Source: Orobanche coerulescens
Lineage: Eukaryota > Streptophyta > Magnoliopsida > Lamiales > Orobanchaceae
DNA: 64,000 nucleotides
Direction of reading: 5' to 3'
NCBI GenBank assembly: GCA_033398695.1
Contig: CM065818.1
Span: 52,670,001 to 52,734,000 of the forward strand
The position numbers were made by a program, and so were the translations under genes. Below the pieces are notes generated by a model, which was not told the DNA's origin, did no database searches, and worked only from the letters and a program-made list of their open reading frames with translations. Positions 49,985 to 62,064 of the stretch are shown in pieces (position 1 is the first letter of the stretch; each line of letters opens with the position of its first letter).

Positions 49985-51929
49985 TATACAATATTCCCGA
50001 AGAATATTGGTTTGTTACATATAAATATAAGAGCATAATTAAATCATTATGCTCTTGATGTAGAAAATATAACTTATATCTCAAATAAAAAAATATTAAT
50101 ATAATTTGAGAATATTCTCTATCGAGATTGTATCATATATGATATGCACCACAATCATAATCCGATTGTACTCCAATGGTAGAAAGATTAGTGAGTGGTC
50201 GAATATTCCTATCAAGTTGTTCCCGGAAGTGAACAATATTAAATTAAAAACTACAATATTACATGGCTCAAATTTTATCTCCTGAATTAGATAAAATTTA
50301 GAGTTTATCCTTGTAGGGAATAATTACTTATAAATTTTATCCCGTGGAGTGGATATTATCAACTGTTAATAGTAAGGACACGAAAATTATAATCTTAAGA
50401 TTATATGTCAATATCTAATCTTATATATTGTGTAGTTTAATATTTGATTATCTCTTATGATATATTATGGGTTTTTATCAATATGAGATATGATGTCATA
50501 CCTGAAGTATGATTTGAATTGATCGTTGCTATAATTAGTGATAAAAAGGTCAAATATCCTAAAGATATTTGCATTATTCAAATTCTTGGATTATCTTATT
50601 TGTTCCTTTGAATCGAATGCCAAGTTCTTGGGGTTTAATAGTGGTCATGATTTATTGTTTCATCAAAGTGCAAATATGCATGATATCTTTAGAAATAAAT
50701 GATACTTCCCGTGTGAAAAAAAAGATAGTGCTAAAATTTATTGACAGTTCCTGAAGAACCACTGAATTCCTCCTTATGGGGTTGAAAATTATGCACTATT
50801 ATCTTCTAAGTATCGATAAATTTATGGATTTCTAAACTATTGCTTGAAATATATATGATTCCGCGATAACAAGTGAGACAAATGTATTAGAGAAATTACC
50901 AATATAAATGATGTATAAAATCCACCACTTATTAGACCAGAAGTCTACTAATCCCATTACTTTCAATATTTGCGTGTTTAAAACTATACGTTGAATGTTA
51001 AAGTCTATTTATAGCATATTTATATTTTATTTAACTACATGTTTATTTATGATATATATCCTGAAGATATATTAGTACGAATTATCACATACTGTATGCT
51101 AAATATCATAAATTACTAGCGAATGTCCTGAAGTACATTTATATACTTCAAATTATTTGAGTTGACAAATTTTCCTCAACATTCTATTGGATTAATTGCA
51201 TAAGAATCATTGCACTTTCTTCTGCAAGAAGAGTAATAACGATAGTTATTACATATAATATTGATGATGATACTTATATCATGGATAAAGTATAAATATG
51301 CAGTTGAGAAAAATAAATGCTCTTGAAAGATATATCTCCTTGAAGGAGAAACTACTACTATCTTTTAATATTTAAAGATAGAATATTATTGATATATCTT
51401 CAAGTAGATTATCGAATTTAAAATTCAATAAAATAAAGGTTGATTATGTCACAAACTCATTCAAGAACAGTTCGAGGTTGACATAGTTGTCTTTATTCTT
51501 ATTTTGAATTCGAATCATCATCACAGTAACTTAAAGTTTACATATTTGAATAATTTATGATTTGATATCGTTAAAAGTGCATTATTTTGAATTCTGACAA
51601 GTAATTCAGTGTGTATATCTCCCTTTATGACTCCAATTGAATATGAAATATGTCGGATACGGTCCTCTTTTTGATAATACCTGAAGTATTGATGGGTGAT
51701 GTGAATATGATTGATATTGTAGATAGTATCATTCCCAACATTAGAGGGAGGAAAGTATCAACCAATCAAGAATTATTTGAAAAATTATGAACTTGAAGTT
51801 CAAATGATTATCGATTTTGCAGAAACTGTAATCAATTATAAGTATATACTCCAGAAGAGTTTAAATAAATCCAGCTGGAAATTGATGTATTGAAAGAAAC
51901 ATGCAAGTGCTACAATTGAGTTTAAGGAT
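49985..51929 (+). mobile_element. Element E interior, right part, hairpin-rich
   Basis: About 1.9 kb with no recognisable protein domain; the longest open frames are about 60 codons. It contains well over a dozen perfect or near-perfect short hairpins, most with a 5-nt loop NNGAA closed by a C-G pair. Examples: 49989-50009 (arm CAATATTC, loop CCGAA), 50496-50512 (arm TCATAC, loop CTGAA), 51054-51072 (arm ATATATC, loop CTGAA), 51788-51802 (arm TGAAC, loop TTGAA). Longer ones are at 50029-50056 and 50270-50299 (11-bp arms). Confidence 0.6.
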
Positions 51930-54900
51930 TGTAATACCCGGATTTTCAGTATAAATTTTTCGCGTTATTTTATCTGAGATATACTGTATAGTTTGGTATC
52001 TATACAGTATGGATAAAATAAATTGAGAACCGAGACAATTATACTAGTGTGATTATCGTTTTTGGATTGACAGATATATTCAGGATATGTTGTATCAGGT
52101 TAAAGTGATTTGGATATCAGGTATACCGTATGAGAATATTTTTGGATTCAGTATGTGTATTCAGTATGCCGTATGTTTGTATTTTGTACGCCGAGACGTT
52201 GGACAGGAAAAATTGGATTTTTGGCTAAGTATAAAAGCCATTACGTACGTTAAGCCTTGGAGCTTACGTACGTAAAATGTGTTAGCTTACGTACGTTATA
52301 TAGTGTACATAACGTACGTAACAAGAGGAATCGGACAGTGGGGCCCGTGGTCGGCAGCTTTCGGCGCAGATGTGGACAGATGAGTCAACGGATGGAGTTA
52401 CGTACGTTATACAGGGTGTATTACGTACGTAATACGAGTATAATACTGTAGCAAGTCAACGTACGTATTACGTACGCAACGGATTAAGTGTTACGTACGT
52501 TACGGGGCGGCTGGCCGAGTCGTGGCCGAGATGACCTGGATGGCCGAGCATGGCCGGTCGTGACTCGTTGGAATGGCCGAGCATGGTCGATAGTGACTCG
52601 TGGGGGTGGCCGATCACGGTCGGCAGTGACTCGCAGGGATGGCTAGGACTGGCCGATTACGTACGTAAGGCAGTGGCCGGTTACGGCCGTAAGGGCCAGT
52701 TACGTACGTAAGCCAGCTGCCGGTTACGTACGTAAGGGTTCCGACAGAACTGGGCAGTGAGCAGGCCGTGGCCGGTTACGTACGTAAGGCAGTGGCCGGT
52801 TACGTACGTAACGGTCCGGCAGGTTCCGCCTATTTAAAGGCCTGGACCGAGTCATCCGGCCATTTTCATGTTTTCTCTTCGTTTCTTCGAGATTTCTTCA
52901 TCAAAGTGGATGGATTTGAGTAATATCATCATCTAACAACATGTTTTGGAAGTTGGAATCATGGATTAACATCATCTTCCACCCGGATCGAAGGTAAGAA
53001 CACCTAAACTTTTGGTTTTTGGATGTTCTTGAGATTTCTTGGTGTTTTGGCCGATTTGCTTTGTTTTAATTCAGATTGTTGATTGAACTTGATTGTAAAC
53101 TCGTAATCATTCGTTATTTTTGAAGTTTTGTGGAAAGAATTCGAGTATTTCTTTGAATAATCGATTGAATTGGACTATGCCTTCAAAGTGTTCGATGAAA
53201 TGTCTCAATGAGTAGAACTTGGAAAATTCTACACGTTTTCGTATGAATGGTGATGGAAATGATATTGTTGTGATGATTCTTGGTAATTATGGGAATTTTG
53301 TTAAAGGAAGATGATGAATTGGTGATCAAATGATTCGATTATGTTGTTATGATTATGGAATCGTAGTATTCTCGATGTTCTTGGTGGTTTGTTGCGATTC
53401 ATGATGTTATGAGAAGTATATGTTGAAGGACATGATTATATACACCTTGAATTATGATTAAGGGTTGTTTAGATGTTAGAAAACATCGGGTTATGTTGTT
53501 TTATGGAATATGAACGTGAATTTGGATAATTCGTGTTCTTAAAGAACTCTTGAATTACATGTTATGATTTTGGAAGGATTTCGGATAATTTTGGAATGTG
53601 ATTATTCACGATAATAATCGGTAAATTGTTTTCTACGAATTTACAAGTATGAACAAGAAGGAGTTTTGTCTTCGTATTTGGATTTGAAGTTGGAATCGAA
53701 TATATTATAAAATCCTTAATGTCGAGATGAATTGATCATTGATTTGATGAATACGTTTTAAGGTGTTGGTGTTTTATATATGAATATGGAATATTCATAT
53801 CTAGAACTAAGTTATGTGTTTTGGTACAATATTCGTATAGGAATACGAATATGATTTCGGATTTGATAAGTTTATGATTCACTTTTGAGTTTGAGAATTC
53901 ATAGGTATTTAGCAAGTGTTCAATTCGGATAATGGAATTATTTGAAACCTTTGGAATATGGTTATCTATGATGTTGAATTAATCGGATCGTTCGGATTGA
54001 TGATGATAACCGGTAATTGGTTTATATTATGAATTTACAAGGAGGAAACTTGTATCCGTATTTAAGATTGAATTTGGAATCGATAGTGTTAGACCCTTGT
54101 TGGTTTAAATTGATTATTGATATGATCTTCGGATTTTGGAATCATATTGTGGTTTTGAATTCGTGTTTGATTGGTTCGGGTTGTTTGGATATGTGTTTAA
54201 TCGGGATATTGTAGAACCGTTGTTGATCGGTTATTGATTGTTATTTATGATCATCGAGTTACGACTTGTATCGTGGATATGGGTTCGTATTTGTTGAGTT
54301 GGATTATTTGGTATTATGTATATGATCGAGGTTTCGTTGAACCGTTGAGTTTGTTGGTTGAGTATGTCGGTTATTGATTTTTATCGAATGTGTGTTAATC
54401 GGTTATTGCAATAGGTTGATATGTTTTGATCGTGGATTATGACCGTTGAGTTGCGGTTGAGGCTAAAGAGTTCGTAGATTGCTTTTGGTCGGGGCTAAGG
54501 AGCTCGTAGACAAAGGCAATGGATTTTGGTAACGGCTTCGTGGTATCGGTATCGAGGCAAGTTTATACTTGTTCAGTTTATAATATTTGATGAATGGTTT
54601 CGTTTTCATTTCATTTATAATTCGTATAGCAATGTCGTTAGAAATGTAAGTTGTCGGGATAATGGTTTGTATATCGTGCTCTGGTTGTATTAAATCATAA
54701 GGTATATGATTTAATTGTGTTCAGGGAAGACGTGAGTTATCCTTGGTCAAAGATATAGAATATCGGATATCGAGGATAGTTATCGTGATGACATAAATAT
54801 CGGGATAAAGGTTTATTGGTATTGAATGGATGGTACCTTATTTGAGATTATTTGTATAACTGTGTATTCGTTCAGGGATGTTGTTCGTGGAAAGGATATT

Positions 54901-56697
54901 GTCGTCGGCTTTGAGGTAATCTAAGTATTTGTTCAGTCATGGTAATGAGTCTCATATCGGTTATTTGTTGAGGGATGTTGATCCCAGGACTGTTGTATTG
55001 AGATCGTAGATCATGTTGGTCATTCATTTGGGGATGATGATCCCAAGATTGATGTTTTGGATATTGATTAGTCATGTCGACTTTTCATTGTTAGTCTGTT
55101 GTTGTTCACTTCGGTGAGTCTTTTAATCCTTATTGGATATGTGTTTCATTGAGTTTCGTTGTCATGTTGCATCGTGACATATCTGGAGTCATATCTGCGT
55201 GCCGATTGGTTATTGTGTAGGATTTTTAGCCGGGCACATGATGGTTATGTGTTGATATTTCCACATTGAACCGTGCACACGAGACGTAGTTCGTGAGGCT
55301 AATTAGGTACAAGACCACACGTGTATGTGATCAATACCCGGGGTGGCTTGTGCACGGACATATTTCCGGATCGGGCGTACTATGATTTCCATCTTTGAGC
55401 CATATTGTTTGGTCGTTCATCCTCCATTTATGGTTGGGTATGTTCGATTTGTGATCGTTGTTCATACGCCCGAGGGGTATGTTCGACAGTCGGAGTTATT
55501 TCTTGAGATCAATTATTGTTGATCATTTGGAGTTTACCTTGTTGGTGGTATTCTCGGTTATGGTTGGTCCTTTGTTGATCATTTGGCATTTACCTTGTTG
55601 ATGGTATTCTCGGTTATTGTTGATTTTTCATTGATTGCGTTCGAGATTTACCTTGTTGATGGTATTCTCAATTATCGTGATCCTTTATTGGTCGTATTGG
55701 AGTTATCATGTCGATGATATTCTCAGTGATGTTTTGGTTGATCTGGTTATTGATCGTATAAGCATTGGGATCGTACGATGTTCGGGATTTGTTATCATTA
55801 TCATATGGTAGTTGATCTACAGATATGTTGTGTACTGTTGGTTTATCCAGGTTGAGTTTTGATTGTGTAATCCGATGGACAGGATTTGGCACGGATGAAT
55901 TATTTCATGATTATGAGTTATGATGATGTTTTGAGGATTGTTGGTATTTTTGAAATTCAATACAGATAATTGTTGTTAAGTTCATTTCGTCATTCGAGGA
56001 TGCGAAATGTGGATTATGGTAAGGATCGATTATTATGGATGGGTAAGGTTATAACGGTAATATTACGTTGGTAGTATTCTTACGTATTATTACATTGGTA
56101 TGTAATTATTTATGATGATGTGATCGGTATCATTATTGAGTATTGTGGTGACCGTCGTGGGCTTTATTTTTAGGTACTCGGAGATCGAGCTAGTAGCGGT
56201 CGTGAAGGGATGAGCTTCCGATGTGATCTTGGCCGTGGTTTGTTTTCGGAGAATTGAGTATTCTTTTAGGTTATTTATTTCATTTGCAAATGTGTATTTT
56301 GAACTGTATTTATCCGCTGCGTGTGTATATCTCAAAATGGCTTTTCGGTATCTTTATCCGCTGCATGTGTGTATTTTAAAAGGGCCTTTTTGGCATTTTG
56401 TGAACTTGAGTTATTTCGTTAAACCTTTTCCTAAATTATTTTATCGGTACATTTCAGTTGTGGCTTAACGTATATTTTAAACTGTTGAGATTTGGCACTT
56501 CGCCTTGTATTTTCAAATGGTATTGTATGACGGTATTTCAAAATTATGCTTTTGAAAGTATTTGAGAAATTGCAAAATATTACCGTCATCAGCCTTTTGG
56601 CGTTTTGAATTGGTTTTGTAAACGGATTTTAGCCTGGTGGGTTCCGGCGCGGGACCCACGATGCTGTAATATCCCGGATGGTTTTGGGGGTGTTACA
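51930..56697 (+). repeat. 5' LTR of element B (4.8 kb)
   Basis: It begins TGTAATACCC and ends GGGGGTGTTACA. The start recurs at 57085 nearly unchanged. It has a dense TTACGTACGTAA palindrome array (about 52235-52810) followed by TATTTAAA (52831-52838). The long remainder is repetitive AT-rich DNA with no recognised coding region. A module at about 55260-55380 is shared with A2 and A3. Confidence 0.88.
52235..52838 (+). promoter_or_regulatory. B LTR promoter: ACGTACGT palindrome array plus TATTTAAA
   Basis: About 15 copies of ACGTACGT, several inside TTACGTACGTAA, are interspersed with GGCCGA phrases and end some 25 bp before the TATA-like box. Confidence 0.6.
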
Positions 56698-57084
56698 GAA
56701 GATGGTATCGGAGCTTGGGTTTTGTGAAACCCAGACGTGTGTGTTATGTGGCTCTACCGGTACGGTAGTAGCGTGATTTTTGAAAATGAGTTTTCTGACT
56801 TTTGAGTCAAACCGATTTTTAGAGTTTCCAAAATTTTCGAGATTTTTTTCAAACTGCTATTTGTGATATTGGTGTGCGTTGGTTGTGATGAGACTTCGTA
56901 TGGGAGTCGTGTGCTAGTATCACGGGAGATCATCGGCTTCACGCACCTGTAAGTATATTGGTTTAGTCATTCGCTTGTGGCGACACTTGATTGTTTTGTG
57001 ATGAGTTGGAAAGTTTTGGATTTATCTTTTGTTGGCGACAGGTTGCAAGTTTCGAGGACGAAACTTATTTTAAGGGGGGTAGTA
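56698..57084 (+). mobile_element. Internal region of B (387 bp)
   Basis: It holds a primer-binding site, TGGTATCGGAGC at 56703-56714 (one mismatch to the initiator tRNA-Met site), and ends with TTTCGAGGACGAAAC then a purine tract AAGGGGGGTAGTA. There is no gene between. It is homologous to 30559-31092 in A2. Confidence 0.88.
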
Positions 57085-58269
57085 TGTAATACCCGGATTT
57101 TCAGTATAAATTTTTCGCATTATTTTATCTGAGATATACTGTATAGTTTGGTATCTATACAGTATGGATAAAATAAATTGAGAACCGAGACAATTATACT
57201 AGTGTGATTATCGTTTTTGGATTGACAGATATATTCAGGATATGTTGTATCAGGTTAAACTGATTTGGATATCAGGTATACCGTATGAGAATATTTTTGG
57301 ATTCAGTATGTGTATTCAGTATGCCGTATGTTTGTATTTTGTACGCCGAGACGTTGGACATGAACAGTTGGATTTTTGGCTAAGTATAAAAGCCATTACG
57401 TACGTTAAGCCTTGGAGCTTACGTACGTAAAATGTGTTAGCTTACGTACGTTATATAGTGTACATAACGTACGTAACAAGAGGAATCGGACAGTGGGGCC
57501 CGTGGTCGGCAGCTTTCGGCGCGCAGATGTGACAGATGAGTCAACGGATGGAGTTACGACGTTATACAGGTGTATTACGTACATAATACGAGTATAATCT
57601 CGTAGCAAGTCAACGTCGTATTACGACGCAATGCACTCAAGTGTTACGTGCGTACGGGCTACGGCCGAGTCGTGTCCGAGATGACTGGATGGCCGAGCAT
57701 GGCGGTCGTGACTCGTTGGAATGGCCGAGCATGGTCGACGGTGACTCGTGGGGTGGCCGATCACGGTCGCAGTGACTCGCGAGGATGGCTAGATCGGCCG
57801 ATTACGACGTAAGCGGTGGCGATTCTGGCCGTAAGGGCGATGACGTCGTAAGCCACCGCCGATTACGTCGTAAGGGTTCCGGCTAATCGGCGTGAGCGAG
57901 GCCGTGGCCGATTACGCACGTAAGGCGATGGCGATTACGTGCGTCCGGCAGGTTCCGCCTATTTAAAGGCCTGGACCGAGTCATCCGGCCATTTTCATGT
58001 TTTCTCTTCATTTCTTCGAGATTTCTTCATCAAAGTGGATGGATTTGAGTAATATCATCATCTAACAACATGTTTTGGAAGTTGGAATCATGGATTAACA
58101 TCATCTTCCACCCGGATCGAAGGTAAGAACACCTAAACTTTTGGTTTTTGGATGTTCTTGAGATTTCTTGGTGTTTTGGCCGATTTGCTTCGTTTTGATT
58201 CAGATTGTTGATTGAACTTGATTGTAAACTCGTAATCATTAATTATTCTTGAAGTTTTGTGGAAAGAAT
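57085..58269 (+). repeat. 3' LTR of B, cut by copia C2
   Basis: Matches 51930-53141 until GGAAAGAATT, where C2 begins. Outside 57520-57950 it is almost identical to the 5' LTR. Inside that interval it has many one- to four-base losses. The rest of the LTR lies beyond the window. Confidence 0.88.
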
Positions 58270-60286
58270 TGTTGGGATTCGGTGCCTAAAACGAAGGCCC
58301 AGCGGAAGCGGTAAAATGAAAATTAATTCGATCCGAATCCCTACGAGGATCGATCGAGCTACGTATATACGAATATCAAAACGAATAACAAGAGATATAG
58401 AAACTCACCCTTGTAGTCCGTTGATTTAGATGGATAACCTTCTCTTGAGCTATTCCCCAAGCTTTGCTTGATCTCTACGAATTTATTCCGCTTCAAGCCC
58501 TTGAACGATCCAACGCCGAAAGCACCGCGTCTCTACTTGCCACGCGCCGGAAAAACGAACGGAATAACAACACCTTGCTATCCTACGAGGATACGGCTCG
58601 AGCTAGGTGATGAAGCTATTGATTTTGATGAATGTACTCCAAGTATGTTTATCAAAATTCTCTCAATATTTTTCTCTCAAATTTCTCCAAGAAAAATGAA
58701 GAAGAAGTTAGTGAAGAAGATGAAGAGTATGAACACCATGAAATGAACTCCAAGTTCTTTTTTCTCTCTCCTTCAAACTCTCTTCCTTATTTCTCACGTA
58801 TGAAATGCACCAAAATGAATACATGTGAGAGTTGGTCTTCTTCTCATTCTTTATACACTTTATAACCACCAAAAACTCATCTCACATGAGAGGTCTTCCC
58901 CACAAGTCATTATCATCCATTATAAAATGGAAACCAAAGACCAAAGGGAAGGTTGGTGGAAGGGGGCGGCTATCAATAAGAAATCGGACAAGTTCGGTTC
59001 GTTTCGGACTCTTGCGAGTCCAAACAGATAAACCCCGATTCTGTTCCAATGTATTTATATCAATTAATTAATCCAATTAATTAATCATGTCAAACACATA
59101 ATAATATAATTAATTTCTCCAAGAAATAATTATATACATGAATTAAATTAATCACCCAGTAATTTATTTAATTCATTAGGCCGTAAATCAATTTATCCAA
59201 TAAATCGATTTAGACATCTAATGTCCCAAATTTAGATATCCAATATCTAATACACATAATGAGAGAATTAGCTTGATTCATTCCGTCGTCAATCCTAATG
59301 CGCGACTCGGTAGGTCCGTCTCAGTCAGCAATGGGAGGAACCAAAGAGTAGTAGCACCACCTAGCCAGCCTGGCGGCTACACTGCACTTAATCGGGAACG
59401 AATGATTGGGATCATTCAAGAACCATTCTATCGTGAATACCAGTATACGTATAAACCCTTCTTTCAAATGTCCCGATCACGTTATAGGGTCACGGTCAGT
59501 CAAACCCTATATGTACTTGACTCTATGCATGAGTTAATGCAAATCGAGATCATAGAGCTCTTGTGTATCCAATACAACTAGCTCCAATGCTTTGGCCAAA
59601 GACTTATGATCTCATCTGCCAGTAACCGCATAGGACATATAACTCGATCACTAACGGGAGAAAGAATTCTATCTTGGTATTCAGTAGGACCTGCTACTTG
59701 CCCATCAAGATGCACGTCGAGGTTGACCCCCGCCTTCCGGTTTATAGGGTCGAACTACTCTAATGAAAATCTTGATGTCACAATCACATCCCTACTAAAT
59801 CCTCAAGTCGAAGGTTCACGAATACCTATCACAACCTTTCGATTCCATCATTGACTGTCCCAGAGTGAAATCCGTGTGATGAATCGAGGGTGAGTCGGTT
59901 CGAGTATACTAATCCAATTAGCATACCTATAACGTGTGCTCCCACTAACCATTAGTGTTCGACAGGCACTCTCCTTGTCAAAGAACACATCATACAAGTG
60001 TTTACATAAACTTAACGCCCAGTCAAGTTTCATCGACTTGCGAACGATTAAGTATTTGAGCTATAAACTTTTCCAGTGCCGACCCCCTTATCCAATAAGG
60101 AGTGGAACGTTTTGCTCTCAAATACACGGACTAGTTTCTATATATTTATTTACGAGTTAGGAATGCCAGTAACTACCAGTAAATAAAGAAACATTCCCTT
60201 GCCTTATATAAATGGTTTACATAATTACAAGTACAATGCCCTCACTCAACAACCTCTGAGTGGCATTCGAGGGCATACTCCTAACA
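58270..60286 (-). repeat. 3' LTR of C2
   Basis: On minus it runs from TGTTAGGAG (60286) to CCCAACA (58270), 2017 bp. It is preceded on minus by the purine tract AAGTGGGAG. Open frames on plus within it are reverse readings of the LTR. Confidence 0.85.
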
Positions 60287-60299
60287 ATCTCCCACTTGC

Positions 60300-61397
60300 A
60301 CTCAATGCCACACACTATGGTATCTAATACCCATGTTCTCCAGATGACGCTCTAAGCTAATCTGAGAAAATGGCTAGGTCAGTGGATCAGCGACGTAGTC
60401 GGCTGACTCTACTCTATACAGCTCAATGTATCTCTTTGCGAACGAATGCTCTTACGAGATGATACTCTCTCTCAATATGTTTGGAACTGTTATGAAACCT
60501 TGGCTCCTAGGCATGTGCTACTGCTCCGGCAGCGCAGCACCAGGTGTCACGTGAAGTTTACCCAGTAACTTCTAATTTTTTCCTTTGGAGGCCTCCGAGG
60601 CCGCTTTATACTCAGCCTAACAGGTGGAATTAGCAGTCGCGCTATTTTTGGCACTATGCCAAGATACTGCTCCTCCATTAAGAGTAAATGTAGCCAGAAG
60701 TAGACATAGAATCGTCTTTCTGTCCTTGGAAGTCCAATACAGTGAATCCCATCACATTCATTTCTCCACCACCATATATAAGAACCAGATCTCTAGTCCT
60801 TCTAAAGTACTTGAGAACGTTCTTTATGGCGGTCTAATGTTCCCGAACTGGGTTAGCCCGAAAACTACTTACCACGCTCCCAGCATGCGCAATGTCAGGT
60901 CTCGTACACAATAAAGCATATGTGAGGCTACCCACTGCCGAATCATATGGTATATAACTCATTTCCTTTCATTGTTCCTCACTATGAGGACACATCTTCA
61001 AGGTAAGTTTTATTCCATGTCGCATCAGAAGTAACCCTCTTTAAGATCTAATCTATATAGAGGGCTTGGGAAAAAGTTATCATTCTCTTCGATCTATCCC
61101 AGTAGAATCGAATCCCAAGAATATAGGTTTCTTCTCCCAAGTCTTTCATGGAGAAATTACTCGAAAACCAAGCTTTCCCATAACTGAGCATTCCCACATC
61201 ATTTCCTATTAGTAGAATGTCATCTACATATAGTACTTAGAATTTGATCTTGCTCCCACTAACCCTCTTGTATACACAAGATTCCTCTTCATTTTGCACG
61301 AAGTCAAACTCCTTGACCGTCTCATCAAAATGAAGGTCCCAACTACATGAAGACTGCTACAGTCCATTTCATGGAGTCTACATCCACCATTGCTAGG
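60300..61397 (-). pseudogene. Copia C2 reverse transcriptase remnant and RNase H
   Basis: Minus-strand reading gives FDFVQNEEESCVYK-like sequence near 61290 and an intact YVDD box at 61219-61230 (VLYVDDILLIG), then RNase H pieces out to the purine tract. It is broken into many frames. As in C1, the core of reverse transcriptase ahead of this box is missing, so no working enzyme could be made. Confidence 0.75.
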
Positions 61398-61886
61398 TCA
61401 TTGGTCGTGGGTCGGTCTCTTGTTTATCACTTGGAACCTCGAGGAAACCCAGTTCCTCCAAGTGCATAAAACTATACCTCTCAGGTAAGTGAGATACCCA
61501 ACTAGACCTACTAGGTGGTTGTACTTGTGTTTCAGAAGGTTCGGTTCCAATTTCTTGCACAGGTGTCTCCTTAGGAGTTTCATTGTATTATTCCAAAGAA
61601 ATACTTCTACGTGCTCCGCCTTCCTGAATGAACTCATCTTCCAGGAAGTGTGCTTGTAAAGCAACAACGATCTTTCGATCTTCGGGCATGTAGAATAGAT
61701 ATCCCATCGTCCCAGATGGGAATACAATGAAACGTCCCTTCGCAGACCTAGCTTCCAACTTTCCACCTTAGTCTTCTTGACATAGGCGGGACATCCCCAA
61801 ATCCTAATGTGATTAAGACTTGGTTTCCTTCCCTCCCACATCTCATGTGGAGTTTTAGGAATGGATTTGGAAGGACATCTATTCAA
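61398..61886 (-). pseudogene. Copia C2 integrase C-terminal region
   Basis: This begins NRCPSKSIPKTPHE, then RKPSLNHIRIWGCPAYVKK, matching the segment after the integrase core in C1 (about 41075-41190). The frame shifts within the next 60 codons. It is the continuation of the gag-integrase segment at higher coordinates. Confidence 0.82.
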
Positions 61887-62064
61887 GATGTAAGCGGCAG
61901 TCAGGAGTGCATACCCCCATAGTTAAATCGGCAAGTCAGTATAGCCCAGCATGGAATGGACCATGTTCAACAGGGTCCGGTTCCTTCTTTCTGACACACC
62001 ATTTAACTGAGGAGTACCTGTAGGTGTTAGTTGTGAAACTATTCCATGTTCTTTAAGGAACTGG

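Noticed and set aside
14418..50755. TTCNNGAA sites in E as heat-shock elements
   Set aside because: Several hairpins contain TTCNNGAA, but others with the same loop do not (for example arms ending ATC or TAC), so the hairpin rule explains the data better than a heat-shock motif.
59273..60914. Plus-strand open frames in C2
   Set aside because: They lie antisense to the C2 LTR and RNase H region; the minus strand carries the recognisable copia sequence.
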